Assembly: GCA_011032825.1 (NCBI GenBank)
Contig: JAADJZ010000015.1
Coordinates: 496,001 to 560,000 of the forward strand
Length of the DNA stretch: 64,000 bases
DNA from: Massariosphaeria phaeospora
Lineage: Eukaryota; Ascomycota; Dothideomycetes; Pleosporales
Direction: 5' to 3'
Below the pieces are notes generated by a model. That model did not search any database, was not told the DNA's origin, and worked only from the letters and a program-made list of their open reading frames with translations. The position numbers and the translations under genes were made by a program. The number at the start of each line of letters is the position of its first letter. The stretch's first letter is position 1. Below are positions 13,101 to 24,975 of this stretch, piece by piece.

Positions 13101-13399
13101 GTTCGGTGCAAGGTGCCAGACGTCCACACGCCCCCTCGCGCCCTCGCGCCCTCGCCCACCCTCCCCGCAAGCCCGCGCCGCCGGGAGTGAGACAGCACTG
13201 CCTGCCTGCCACCCTGCCACTGCCACGCCGCCATCCCATTGGCCCCACGCGCCCTTTACGTCCCCACCCCCGAGCCTCACCCTCAAGCGTCAAGCGTTAA
13301 TCACACCTCACACTACTCCGGAGCACTCGCGCGCGACGTGAACTGCGCCGCCTCCGCGCGCGCCCTCCCACGACTTCTGCACCCTCCGTGAACACCCAG
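10137..13399. promoter_or_regulatory. Long divergent intergenic region between PKC1 and the Zn2Cys6 gene
   Basis: This interval separates two outward-reading genes, so it should hold both promoters. A 13-base repeat GCGCAGTGTGCGT occurs at 10161-10173 and 10225-10237 in the PKC1 leader/promoter side. From about 12900 the plus strand is C/T-rich and lacks any ATG until 13522, as expected for a long leader of the gene to the right. Open frames on both strands around 12200-13300 look like GC-rich chance frames. Confidence 0.5.
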
Positions 13400-13730
13400 G
13401 ACCACCGCCAACATTACTTCCCCAGCCTCGGCCAGCGCTGCCGGCGCGCCTTCCCCATCCACGGAGCGCTCGTACACTGCACCGCTCCTGCCACCACCAC
13501 TGCCACGGCTGCCTGCATTGCATGCCCAAGGTCTTCTAGGCCTTCCGCCGCCCTTGGTGCAGCCGTCCCCTCTGTCCGGCCAGGGCGCGAGCTCCACCGC
13601 TCTCGTGTCTCCTCGCCCGGCCCCGTCTTCAACTTCTGCTGTGCAGGCGTCTGCGTCCCCTCTGAACCCGCCACGGTCGCTGGTTGCTGCTAACGCCGAT
13701 GAGAGCCAGGCGCGGCCTGAGCAGCCTCGC
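13392..13730 (+). promoter_or_regulatory. Leader of the Zn2Cys6 gene with upstream ORFs
   Basis: Two short upstream ORFs precede the chosen start: ATG 13522 (five codons, then TAG) and ATG 13698 (out of frame, stopping at the TGA that overlaps ATG 13731). The frame of the main protein is open from 13392 through this leader with Pro/Ser/Ala-rich, coding-like content but has no ATG. A CACCCAG acceptor ends at 13399. So either an upstream exon supplies the start or the segment is leader. Confidence 0.5.
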
Positions 13731-16700
13731 ATGAGGTCCCAGATCGCATGTGCCAAATGTCGACGGAGCAAGATCAAGTGTGTTAACCAAGGCCTCGGAA
13801 CTAGGTGTAAGGCATGCGAGGCACAGAACAGAGAATGCTCCTACCCGCCAGCCCAAGCCAGTACCAGCTCGCACCGAAGAGACAGCATCACTGCATCCCA
13901 ACATGCCGAACGGAGAGTAAACCGAGAAGTAAGTGTTTTCTATGAATTGAACACTTCGCCAGCAACGCGTATATCGCTTATTGCCCTTAACTTCTACTTC
14001 CTATTTATCATCCGACGGTGCAGACAGATACCAGCCATTGTGTGCTTAGAAAATCATGCTTGCGAATCTTTTTCTTTCCTGTGTCATTGCTTCCCAGCTG
14101 TGGCTGCGGAGAAAGGCGACAATACCAATATGTACGCTGAGACCACGAGCTCTTACTGACCTGGCCCGGTCAGGCATCCCTCCGGGCATCGCGTGCGAAA
14201 AAGCCCATTGCTCCTACACCCTTGAACCTGTCAGTGCTCAGCGACAGCTCTCAAGAAGGGGGAGATCCTCTCAGAAATGAGGTCCTTACAACAAAAGTTT
14301 ACACCCAATGTGTAAGTGCCCCAGACTGTTCTAGAATTTGTTCCTCTTAGTATTAACGCGCTATAGTTCGAAATTTTCCAGCAGCATTTCGCTACTGACC
14401 TGCCATTCCTGCACGAAACCCAATTCTTGAAGCGACTACGTCAAGCTACCTCCCAGTCATCACTGGCTGAGTCGTCTGACGCTCAAATATCTCGATCCGC
14501 TCTCGCTCCGCTGTCAAGACCCTTTCTACTTGCATTTCTCACCCTCACTTCTCCATTTCAATCGGATCTAGTGTCATATTATGACCCACCAAGCACATCG
14601 CGGTCGAAAAGCAATCCATTGAAAGCTGCCAACATCCTTGCTGATGAAACGCGCAAAGCCCTCGGCGACCAGAGCTTAGGCAAACCAACACTAGAATCAA
14701 CTCAGGCGCTTCTAATGCTAGGTCTTCATGAGTGGAGGATGTGCCAAGGAGCAAAGTGCTGGCAGACTATTGGAACAGCAATACGTTGCGCTCAAGCTTT
14801 AGGTTTACAGTACGAGGAGGACTTGGACACCATGCCCGAGGCATGTTTGGATTCCCTCGCCTCGCGAGATATTCGATTTGATCATCTTTCGTCTATAGGA
14901 GTCGGATCAACCCCTTCGGGCCGTGGCTTGCAAGTCTCAAAAGAGGACAGTGCTATCAAGGAAGAAGTTAATCGCCGGACCATGTGGAGCTGCTTCATAA
15001 TGGACCGGTATTTAAGTACGGGCAAAAATCGGCCCCAGATGCTAAACGCTGGGGACTTGCGCATTCAACTTCCATGCAGCGATCGCGCCTTTATCTTTGG
15101 CAGGAACGTCAAAGCCATGATGCTACGTGAAGAGGAAGCCGAGTTTATGAAGCGAGTGAGCAGTCCATCGCACACGAACGGAAATGGAGCTCAGAGAGAC
15201 CATAACTCAAAACACAGTGGTGTCAACGATGTGATACTTGAGTACGACAGTAGCGAATCGACGCTCAGTCAGTTCATCCGAGCTTTGGATTATTACGGGG
15301 ATGTGGTCAAATGGACTTGTACAGGTGCCAGACGGTAAGCCCCTCAACTAAATTCTGTTTGATTGCTCGCTAATCATGAGTAGGCGTGATTGTCATCATC
15401 CGCCGTGGCGTGAGGAATCTGAGTTCTTTCAGCTCGAGAAGAAACTGCAGAGGCTCAAGGGAAAGCTGCCCAATGACCTCACGTTAAGCCAAGCCAGAGC
15501 AGAATCTCACATTGCAAGCAGAACGTATCGAGACTACGTTCTCTTACACACTGTGTACACACTCTGTCACATAGCGCTTTACCGCGAACACATGCCTTTC
15601 CTCCCATTCAGGTGTACAAAGCCGGAGGGTCCACGCGACGGGCCCACCTTTACAGAAGAACAGTTAATTGACCTCCCTCCCAACTACTGGGAAGACAACG
15701 CACGCAAATGTTTCAAATCTGCCCGGGAATATCTCGATTTGGAATGTGTCTGCCAGGGATGGGATATGTTGGTCGAGACTCCGCTTACGGGGTTCGCCAA
15801 CTACCACGTCCTAGTCTGCGGTAAGTGGCTTCATCTGATCTTCTCATGGGCCTTTTGTACTAATTAATGTGAAGTACTATACTCCATCTATTTTCCCCAA
15901 ATGGATCAAGATGACTACCTCAAAAGCCGCGGGCGCCACTCAGAGGCCATGGATAAATCATACAAAATTCTTATCCTCTTAAAAGGTCGACTGATGATGT
16001 CACGCAACTGGGAACAGACGCTGTCCGGGCTACAGAAAGTGTTGAGGCAGAAAAAGGGGGAATACCGTGCATTAGTGGGCTCGCCTACAAGCAGCAGCAG
16101 CAGTGGGAACGAACAACAACTCCCCATGATGGGTGAAGGTGGTTTTGGGCTACGCGAATACCTAGATTTCGAGAAGGATCTGAAAGAATTCGGAAGCATC
16201 CAAGAGGAAAGATATGTTGATTACGATGGCGACCAAGATGCTGAGATGATGGACGGCGACGGCCCAGTTTTGTTCAGCGCACAAGGCGGCCAACAACTCG
16301 AACAGGGTAGTGAATGTAGCCCCCACCGTGTGAAGAGTGAAGATGCGGAGACGACCGAGGACACGCCGGACTCGACTTCGGTGCCACAAGCAAGGTTCAA
16401 CGCGGTCAACAGCTCTACAGCTCCAGCGAAAAGCCTTGGAAACGGGACGTCCAGCACCACGAACGGCAGCCCAGCGTACAGCCCGCGGTCCAACCACGCC
16501 CCGACTCCCGAAGGCCACAAAGACAGCCACGCACCTTCAGGCTCGCACCATCAGGCCTTCATGCCGCAATACGCGCCGGCGACTGGCACTGACCCCGCGC
16601 AACGCGCTTCACTACCCCTCCAGCACCAACCCGCCTTCCCGGCTTCCCCCATGGCGCCGCTCACAGACGCCCAGAAGATGGCGGCGCTCCGCGGGTGGGA

Positions 16701-16872
16701 GAACATGGACTTTGTCACGACGGGCGAGTTCCAGGGCTTTGCGCACGGCAGCGACATGTTCGACATGACGCAGAACATGAGCCAGGAGCCCAATGCGTGG
16801 ATGGCGCAGGCATGGCAGATCCAGGCTATGTACGACCCGTCCAGCGCTACGTATCCGGCGTACCAGGGCTGA
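13731..16872 (+). CDS. Zn2Cys6 transcription factor with fungal-specific TF domain
   Basis: Predicted nuclear DNA-binding regulator; targets unknown. Exons: 13731-13928, 14174-14311, 14367-15334, 15384-15820, 15875-16872, giving 912 residues. Residues 7-36 hold a perfect C-x2-C-x6-C-x8-C-x2-C-x6-C cluster with basic RRSKIK. A fungal_trans-type middle domain spans about 115-340, including MWSCFIMDRYLSTG near residue 313. The C-terminal 250 residues are Ser/Pro/Gln-rich and disordered, as in activation domains. Introns 2-4 are 49-55 nt; intron 1 is 245 nt. It is long but has a GTAAGT donor, a CTGAC branch site and phase 0 on both sides; a small extra exon inside it cannot be excluded. The start is the first in-frame ATG. 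An N-terminal extension upstream is possible because the frame is open to 13392. Confidence 0.85.
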
Positions 16873-17628
16873 ATGAATCCGGGGGGGCCCTTTCTACTGT
16901 CTCTGTTCTTCGCATCCGTTGACGCCTTTTTCTTTCCAATGGTGTATGTAGTACTGTACTCTTTGTTGGCGTAGGTTTGAGCTTGGGCGCTTCTCGGACT
17001 GTCTGTATTCCAAGCGGCGGGTTTTTCTTTCCGGTTTCTCCTGTGTTGTCTTAGCTGGGGCACCGCAACGTTCGCTTTTGCATCCACGGCGGCACACGTC
17101 ATATCCTATCTTGTTATATCAGCTTCGCTCGCTGAAGTATAGGTTGAGTAAGCTGACAGCGGACTGCTTCGGAGTCAGCCCTCCTTTATTATCGCGGAAT
17201 ACTTCTCGAACTTGCTAGCTTCTCGACTGTTCGTTTGTTCGTGACAATACGAAAACCCACATAAGCGCGTCTACGAACTCAAATACTGCGGCAGGCTTGC
17301 CACCCAGGAGAAGCGATAGGTTCATTCGCGACTCTCGTGATGGTGAAGCTATTTGGAATAATGTCAGATGAGCACACTCTCCGGACTCATCCGTCACCCA
17401 TCAACTCTCGCAACACCCGATGCAGAATCATTCCTCGAAACCTCACCCAACCACCCCCGCCGGTCCACCCTCGCGATATCCGGCGCAGAACCATCCCCTG
17501 ACACGGAATTGCACAACAGAGAACCATTTGGAATAAATGGCGGTAAAGGGTAGCGATGTATCAGAAGCGACTACTTATATAGCTTGCGGGAGATCCTCCT
17601 CTCAGCGAAATCACTACATAGCATCCCC
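16873..17628. promoter_or_regulatory. Intergenic; TATA box of the first hydrolase gene
   Basis: The left part is the expected 3' region of the transcription factor. TTATATAG at 17576-17583 is a good TATA box for the hydrolase gene. The distance to ATG 17629 (46 nt) is short, which leaves ATG 17677 as a possible start. Confidence 0.55.
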
Positions 17629-19084
17629 ATGGCTTTCAGATCAATCTCACTACTTTTTTCGAAGCAATTGTTCGCCATGAATGCGCAGACCCTTTTGGCG
17701 GTCGTTGGCCTAGCCCTGTTCTCTCGCGTCTCGGCGCTTCCGGAAAAGAACACGGAATATGTTCACCCCAGCAATGGCATATGCACCGACTACAAGATCA
17801 ACAACACGGTTTCTTCGCTGAACCTGATTTACCAGTATCCCAAGTTTCGCGACAACTTCGATGTCGCCGCCCATCTCTTCAATGTTACGCAAGTTTACCG
17901 CCAAACACCCGAAGAAGGTGCCGAGGGATACATGCCCTTTGCTCCTGTGCCACAGAATGCAACGGCTACATACCAGTTAGCTGGCACGTTCTGTAGACCA
18001 AAGAAGGAAAAGAGTGGGAACGAGAAGACGGTTCTGGTCGCTACGCATGGGCTGGGTTACGACAGGAGGTGAGCTGAGCTGGCAAACTTGGTTCGAGACG
18101 CTTGACGGATGAAATAAGCTAATATGACCAAGATACTGGGCTCCAAGCCACGATCCCGAGCGTTACAACTTCGTTCAAGCGATGCTTGAGAGCGGTTATT
18201 CGGTCTTCTACTACGATCGGCTTGGGACCGGCCAGTCTCAAAAGTCAGTCATGTCCTCCTTGTTTTAGTGAATGTGGCTGGCCATCATGCTAACAAAGCG
18301 GACGAAGAATTTCTGGGTATTTGAACCAGCAATCCATTCAGGTCAAGCTGCTCCAACACCTCGTCGCCGATATCCGGGGCGGCAAATGGACCGACACGGT
18401 CAAGGCGGAGAAAATCGCTGTGGTTGGCCATTCCTTTGGCAGCACGATTAGTGCTGCGGCGGTGGCAAACACTCCGGACTTTGTTGAAGGTATGCGGTTC
18501 GCTTCTCTCCGTACCCCCCATCGTTCGCCCAAAGAGGAAGCACACTCATCTGACTTGGCATATGGTTAGGTCTTATCCTAACCGGCTACGCCATCCCCGC
18601 CATGAACGACACCCTTTCCAGCCGTCTCCAAACCGCCATCCCCTCCATCTTCGCCAACCGCATCGCAACGCCCACGTACCCGGACCGCGATTCCGGCTAC
18701 CTCATGTTCGGCGACATCTACGCACACATCGAGACCTTCTTCCACGAAGCCGACTACCTGCGCGCGACGGCCGAGTACGCGCACAGCATCAGCCAACCTG
18801 CTGCCGCGGGCGAGTTCCTCACCATTACGCTCGCGCAGAGCGACGTGGAGCTGAGCGCGGCGTTCAAGGGGAAACTGTGGATTGGTACCGGGCAGCGCGA
18901 TCTGATTGTTTGCTCGGGCAATTGCGATGTCCCGTTTAGGAGTGGGGCGTATAAGGAGGTGTATAAGGGGGTGCAGGATCCGAGGGGGTATGTGCTGGAG
19001 GGGGCGGGGCATGGGCCGAACTTGCACCTTAATGCTCAGGACTTCTTTGGCGATATCAAGGCCTTCTTGGATCGAGGGCTATAG
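17629..19084 (+). CDS. Secreted alpha/beta-hydrolase (paralogue 1)
   Basis: Predicted secreted serine hydrolase of the alpha/beta-hydrolase fold; the substrate cannot be told from sequence. Exons 17629-18068, 18133-18243, 18308-18489, 18570-19084; introns of 64, 64 and 80 nt; 415 residues. A signal peptide is visible: from the second Met (residue 17, ATG 17677) a hydrophobic run ends in SRVSA before LPEKN. Nucleophile elbow GHSFGS; an oxyanion-type VATHGLG segment; catalytic His probably in GAGHGPN; acidic residue probably in the TGQRDLIVC region. Several N-x-T/S sites suit secretion. It is clearly paralogous to the gene at 26686: both share the THG-[LI]-G, YNFVQ, GYSVF[YF]YDR and SGY/SGF blocks, and matching intron positions. 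First ATG chosen; with the TATA box only 46 nt upstream, ATG 17677 is equally plausible. Confidence 0.85.
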
Positions 19085-20450
19085 AGGGGGGAACAGCGAT
19101 AGTTGGTTGGGTTCATTAGACGGGACGGTACGGAATGGGGATCGATGTTATGTTTCGGGTTGGGTTTGGTTGGTTTGCCCATGCAGGGGCTGCTAGCTAA
19201 CCTTTTTGTTCGTTGGAAATCAGTGGCTTGCATTACTTGTATTCTTTGCTGCATATACATACAGTCTTTACCGAATACGATCAAACTTGATATGTCATTC
19301 TCGGTTTAGTTTCCGCACATGGGTACGTACTGCAATGGCGAACACGAGTTACCCCTGTTCAGTTCAGTTCAGTTGGTTGAGTCGCGCCGCCATCGAACGA
19401 GTCGAGTCGAGCAAGTGTTACATCCATAGACAGACACGCCCAAAGGTATCGCAAAATTCAGGACCTTTTCGAACCAAAAGTTGATATATTAGTGATAATG
19501 TGCACTAACTAGGAAAGGCGGCCCCCCCAAAATTAAATCCAGTTCAGTTTTTAGTTCCGTTCCTAGACGATGGGAACCCCCCAACAAGATGGTGGGCCTT
19601 TGTTCTTTCTGGCAGTCACTTTCCAGTATATTTTTTTTGTTTGGATGGGATGGGATGGGATTGGATGGAAATCTTTACCACGTCGTTCGATGTTGTGTTT
19701 TGTTTTTCTTTTCTTCTTTTTTGCTACGTCTTCTTGTGGCAGGACAAGGCAATGCAATGCAATGATACACCACCTCGCGACGGCCGACTAGAAAGAGAGG
19801 GAAAGAGGGAGAGAAAGTATGAGACACCCCATAAAGGCTGGTAGAAATGTTGTGTTGTGTTGTGTCAAGCAAGCAAGCATTTAGGTATAGTAGGTACTTT
19901 TTGGGACCTCGTTGTTGGTGTTGTTTTGAAATTTGATGTAGGGTACAAAGTCCAAAGTCCAAACTCCAAAAAACTTGCAACTCCTATTCGTTGCTTGCTT
20001 AATTGCAGTGCAGCGCACAGTGGACTGAATGCTTGGTTGTGTGTGCTGTTTTGGTCAGTTTGCGTGATGAACCGTAGGTTGAGCCGATTTGGCTTAAAAG
20101 TGCAGTGCACAAGATCATGAACAGGGTTTTAGCCATTATGTAAACGGAGAAGAGTGGTCCATGTACAAGTATGTTCATGATGCGTCAAGTTGATCTGTTG
20201 CACTGGACAGGATAGTTGGTCAATAGGATTAAGTGCACATTTTCACTACAGTCAATCGAAGAGAGTTCATGAAGTTATTAAAGAGTTCATTGTAGAATCA
20301 ATTAACTAATATTCCTTCCCAGTAATCGTGTACTGTACAGTTCTCGTAGCCTCATCTCTTGAGGTGGTGGTGAATCATCAGATCGTTGGAGAGCAAATCA
20401 TCGGATGTCGGGTAGTGCATCGTCAGATGGTTGGGTAGTGGACACATCCT
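19085..20450. other. Intergenic with simple repeats
   Basis: No gene supported; this is a convergent interval between a plus-strand and a minus-strand gene. It holds (TGGGA)n/(TGGGAT)n at about 19643-19670, (TGTTG)n at about 19846-19866 and a short AAGTCCAAAGTCCAAACTCC run at about 19949-19970. Polypyrimidine and T-rich tracts are frequent. Confidence 0.5.
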
Positions 20451-21490
20451 CTACTCCATGATTCCCTTCTTGCCGTCACCGTCGGTATCCTTCATGGGGT
20501 TGAGCTTCTGGAGCAGCGATGGCTTGGTGTGGGTGTTGGAGCCGGTCACGCCAGTGCCAGTTGTGTTGTGCGAACCAGGCAGGCCAGTGCCAGTGGTGTT
20601 GTTGTGCGAGCCAGTCAAGCCAGTGCCAGTGGTGTTGTTGTGGGAACCAGTGAGGCCAGTGCCAGGGGTGTTGTGAGAGTGCGAGCCAGTCAAGCCAGTG
20701 CCGGAGCCGGTGAGACCCGAGCCAGCAGATGTGCCGGCAGTGCGGGAAGTGGTGTTGGGCAGGTGGCTAGAGCCGTGGTGACCCTCGCGTCCCTCGAGGT
20801 TGGAAAGCGTGCCGCCAATGTGCTTGGGAGCTCCCTCGAACTCGTCATAACGCTCCTCACGGCCGCCGAGAACGCCGCCACGCTGCTTGAACTCATCCAG
20901 CGACACGGGGGGAAGCTCGGAGGTCTGGTGGTGCTTAGCCGACTCATGGTGAACCTCGTGGATGGGGACGGTGGTGTGAACGACGGTGGGCTGGATGACC
21001 TCCTTATGGATGACCGGCTGGATCGTCTCGTGGATGTGCTAATGTATCATGTTAGTTTTCACTCCTCGATGGGTGGGACGAGGCACAAGGGAGAACTTAC
21101 GTGGTGTACGTGCTCTCCGGCAACAACTGGGGCGGCGCTCTGGGTGACTGTGGCATCGGTCACAACGCGGGTGTTCTTGAACTGGGTCTCCTCGGCCTGG
21201 AGCTCGCGCTGCACGCGGTCATGGTCACGGTGGTCGACCTCCCGGTGCTGGACGGCGGCGAGGTTGTGGGTGTGCTTCTCGGGCAGGATCTCCTTGTCCT
21301 TGACGGGCTGGATGGTGCGGTGGTAGTGGTCCTGGTGGACTTCCTTGTCGACGGCGGTGACTACCTCCTCGTGCTGCGTGGGCTTGATGACCTCATGCTT
21401 GACAGCCGGGGCAACAGTCTCGTGGACGGTGGTGTCGCTGTGGCCGGAGTGCTTGATGAAGTCACGGACGGCGTTCTTGGCTTTGTCCAT
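20451..21490 (-). CDS. His/Glu-rich 'allergen'-type fungal protein with Gly-Thr repeats
   Basis: Small hydrophilic protein of a family often labelled 'allergen' in fungal genomes; molecular role not known to me. Exons 21490-21101 and 21038-20451, intron 62 nt, 325 residues, no signal peptide. Residues 1-165 are packed with H, E, K and V in short blocks such as VAPAVKHEVIKP, HRTIQPVKDKEILPEKH and HIHETIQPV. Residues 200-310 carry a degenerate 12-13-residue tandem repeat (GTGLTGSHNNTT type, about six units), followed by a KPSLLQKLNPMKDTDGDGKKG tail. The gene next door at 23226, on the other strand, shares the same His/Glu blocks, so the pair is divergent and related. A minus-strand TATAAA at 21620-21625 sits about 130 nt upstream of the start. 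Confidence 0.85.
20535..20725 (-). repeat. In-frame 36-39-bp coding tandem repeat
   Basis: Imperfect direct repeats of a CCAGTGCCAGTGGTGTTGTT-containing unit (plus-strand view) encode the GTGLTGSHNNTT repeats of the His/Glu-rich protein. Two adjacent units are nearly identical. All indels seen are multiples of three. Confidence 0.85.
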
Positions 21491-23225
21491 GATGAAGGTG
21501 AGTGTTGGGGAGGGTGGATGGGTTGATGCGTTTGGATTGGAGTAGTTTCGAGGTGGTGGTGGAGAGAATTGAGAGGTTGTTTGATGGAGGAGAGAGGGAG
21601 CGGAACCGGTGGTGGTATCTTTATAGGTGAGGGGGCAGCGAGCGGACAGCTACGTAATGGGCCCGATCAAGGCAGCGTCGACTAAACGGGCGGCTGCCCC
21701 AGAGCTTGCCAGGTAAAGGTGCCCCTTCCTATGACGGCGTGGCACAGGTATGCTGCCCCCGCGACTGCCATTGGCCGCGGGCAGGCAAACACGCACGGGC
21801 AGCGGCTGCTGTGGTGCACTGGGACGGGCTATGGGAGGGAGAAGGCAGGCTGCTGGCTCGCCGCCAACACCCAACACGGCCGATGTACGTCAGGGATAGG
21901 GCAGACAGGTCGTCGCCCCCGCTGCCCCTCCTGGCTCCTGCCCCCTCCTGCCCCTCACGATTGGTGGTGGCCCGCCCTCGCGCTCTGACGTGGAGCGGCC
22001 TGAACGGGGCAGCCAGCGCGCCGCAGGAGGGTTGGACACGTTTGGCTCATGTCGACGGGTGTCGTTGTCCCTGTTTTGCTGCCTTTGCACCAGCTCCGTT
22101 GTGGTCGCTCGCTTGCTCACAAGCAAAGCTCGCAAACAATGGCGGGGCCGGGTCGCGAAGTGCAAACAAGGCTCAAGCTGCGATCGGCTCTCTAGCGGGA
22201 CGACGCCACAGGATCGCCGCTGCCTGGCCCGGCGTGCACTAGGCGGCTCGCAGCGACGCAGCCCAACAGGCATGGGCAAACTCTGCACCGCCTCGTCCTC
22301 GTCGCCCACGGCCCACCCTGTCGAGCGCATCAATGGCCGCCAGACGCTGTGGCGCCGTCCAGACGGTCCCCAAGGCCTGGTGCGCGGCCCAGGCGGTTGG
22401 CGGCCACGCTAGCGCTGGATCGCTGCCCAGGTGGAGTGCGAGGGAGTGACCCTGTCGTCATCCCGCACTGCCCAGGTGCGTCTTTCCCGATGCGCCCGCC
22501 CGTGACCCCGCGCGCGCCGAAAACAAACATGTCGCGCCCACGGTACCCGCAGCCAACGTCATGACTGCAGGCTTGTGGCTTGTGGCTTGTGGCTTGTTGC
22601 TTGTTGGCGCCGCCGCGACGTCATCCCACACACCGACGCGCTGCGCTTTGGGAGTGCCGTGCCACGAGAACCCCCCCGTTCAGCCTAGCATCGCCCACTA
22701 GCTGCGTGTGCAGCAGATGCAACGGGAACCTTGGAAAGCATTCTAGACCGTGAGAACGTAGACGAGCGACATTCACGAGACGCCCTGGAAACCCCGTCGC
22801 TCCTCCTGCTTGTGCCGTGCGATGACATAGCTGCTCACACCAGCATCACCAACTCCGGAGCTACACCTCCCTCACCAGTAGCCTCACCATCTGCACACTT
22901 CATAGCATCCGCCGGACTGCTTAGGCGATTGCGTTGCCCTTGCATACCTTAGGACCAGGTAGCCGCCACTCGCAGCTGCCAGCGCCATTTCTTCGTGCCT
23001 TCCCCAGCGACGGCTCGATTGGCTTGCCGCCCTGTTCTCTCACCACCTCGTTAGCACTCTCACTACTGCCTGGCGTACTGTCTGCGCCAAAACGGAGCAT
23101 CTGCACGCACACGTGTAAGATTGACCGTTCAATTTGATCCTACCTACGCGCCCACCTCCCTCGCCTCCAACCTTTTTGCCATTCTTTAATCCGGTACGAA
23201 ATTTTCATTCTACTTCCAGTTCCTA
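21491..23225. promoter_or_regulatory. Shared divergent promoter region of the two His/Glu-rich genes
   Basis: GC-rich interval between divergent paralogous genes. A minus-strand TATAAA is at 21620-21625. A run of five GGCTTGT-like heptamers lies at about 22570-22603. The last 100 bases before 23226 are C/T-rich, as in a leader. Open frames inside (for example 21706-22242) look like chance GC-rich frames. Confidence 0.5.
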
Positions 23226-24975
23226 ATGCACCGCAAGCTGAAGGCTATCTTCCACCGACAAAACCCAGGCGGAAGGGAACTGTCCCCTTCTCCACCCACA
23301 GGCCATAATCGCCGAACGTCTGAGCCAAAGCCTGACACCGCAGAAAACCACAAGGAAACCGCCAATTCTACCAACCAACATCGACGTGGCGTTTCGGACC
23401 CAGTCAACGCCGTATCAACGGACAAAGTCGGTCCCGCGGCCATCGACTTCGCTGAGCCACCCAGTGACAGCGCAGACCCTACCATAGCAGCCAACGCGGT
23501 ATCAAAGAACGAAACCGGTCCTGCAGCCATCGACTACGCGGAGCCGCCCAGTGCGAGCGTAGACCCTACAATCGCAGACGACTATCGAGCTTACATGCCG
23601 GTACTGTCTCAAGACGACAATTCCAACGACTCACGACACCAGACACTAGGAGGGGACAGGCGACTGCTCGACCCCGCGGCCGTGCTCAAGCACAGCGAGG
23701 ATATCGCCGACAGGAACATACTCAAGTCCAACAGCACAAACGTGTCTACGCGCACAAACTCAGTGGATCAAGGCGATCTACAATCATCAGAAGCAGCTCG
23801 TGACTCCTCAACACGAACCAATTCACTCGCCGCTGTCAGTTCGGGGCGTTCCGGACATTCCAGTATCGCCTCCATGGACAAATCGGCTGTCAACAAAGCT
23901 GCCCTTCGAGATAGAATCCTCCCAGCCATCGACGATGACGAACACAACTCGCCTAACCAGGGTCGAGCCGATTGGCCAATCCGGGTCGCCAGAGATGAAC
24001 GGAAATTCGGTCACCGGAAACAAGACCAGCTGAGCTCACCCACTGACAACAATGCAGATATGCGACCCTCACGTATACCCGACTCAGCGACCCCCCTCCG
24101 AGGATCTGGTACGGATGGCGCAAACGATGAGCACCTCGCTTCGCAACTTCGTGGTCTCGTGAACCTAGAAGACACCGTGGACGTTGACAGGACGGTCCGC
24201 TGGGCTCCAGGTATGTTATCCACCCATGCATTGCTAAGATTACCTATAGTAGTCCCTGGAGGAGCTTGAAGCTGTTCATCATCACTCTACTCCCCAATGT
24301 TCACCTTCAACTCCCTTGATGGCCCGTTCCATGACGTCATGTAAGGTACGGGAAGCTAACTTTCTGTGCCCAGCTGTTACCCACGAAGTTGTCAAGCCGG
24401 TCGTTCGTCACGTCGAACAAAAGCACATCTACCGCACAGTTCACCATTACGATGTCTACCATCGAATGCAACCGGTGTACGATACCGAGATCCTCCCCGC
24501 CCGTCATTTCATTCGCGACCCGCATACCAACGATCTGGTCGAAGTTTCCGAGGAGGTGATCAAGGAACAGATCCCGGAATGCACTGGCATTAACCAGGCA
24601 TGGGCTCTAGGTTTGAAAGACAAGCCTACATCGGCCGCTTCGGATTCACATATACGTCTTACGGCTCCCGAGGTCGTCACTGACAAGACATACCCAACTG
24701 GCAAAGGCTATGATCGGAGGGAGACCACCATCTTGCACCCTCCTACGCTGGAGGATATGTCCAAATACAAGGGGCCGGTCATGGCTATACACTTCAACCC
24801 TGATGGCAGTGTCATAGATCGAGGTCCGAGGCCAGTTGACGACTTAGAATATGTCCCTGAGGCTCAGCCTATGGTGCTCAAAGGTCCCAAAGAGCCGATG
24901 TCCGATTCTTCCAATCTCAAAGCCATACCTGAAGAGCGGGTCCCGCCCCGCCAGTCGTCGCGGTACAACGCATGA
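23226..24975 (+). CDS. His/Glu-rich 'allergen'-type protein with long disordered N-terminus
   Basis: Second member of the His/Glu-rich family; role unknown. Exons 23226-24210 and 24374-24975, intron 163 nt, 528 residues. The first 325 residues are polar and disordered, with two copies of a GPAAID[FY]AEPPS block (about residues 75 and 100). The family domain begins right after the splice join: WAPAVTHEVVKP matches VAPAVKHEVIKP of the neighbour, then IYRTVHHYDVYHR and PVYDTEILPARHF match its HRTIQPVKDKEILPEKH region. This match fixes the intron ends. The remainder (about 400-528) contains a LHPPTLEDMSKYKGPV-type segment. No signal peptide. A cryptic 66-nt exon (about 24277-24342, followed by GTAAGG) could be included in some transcripts without a stop. 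Confidence 0.8.
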
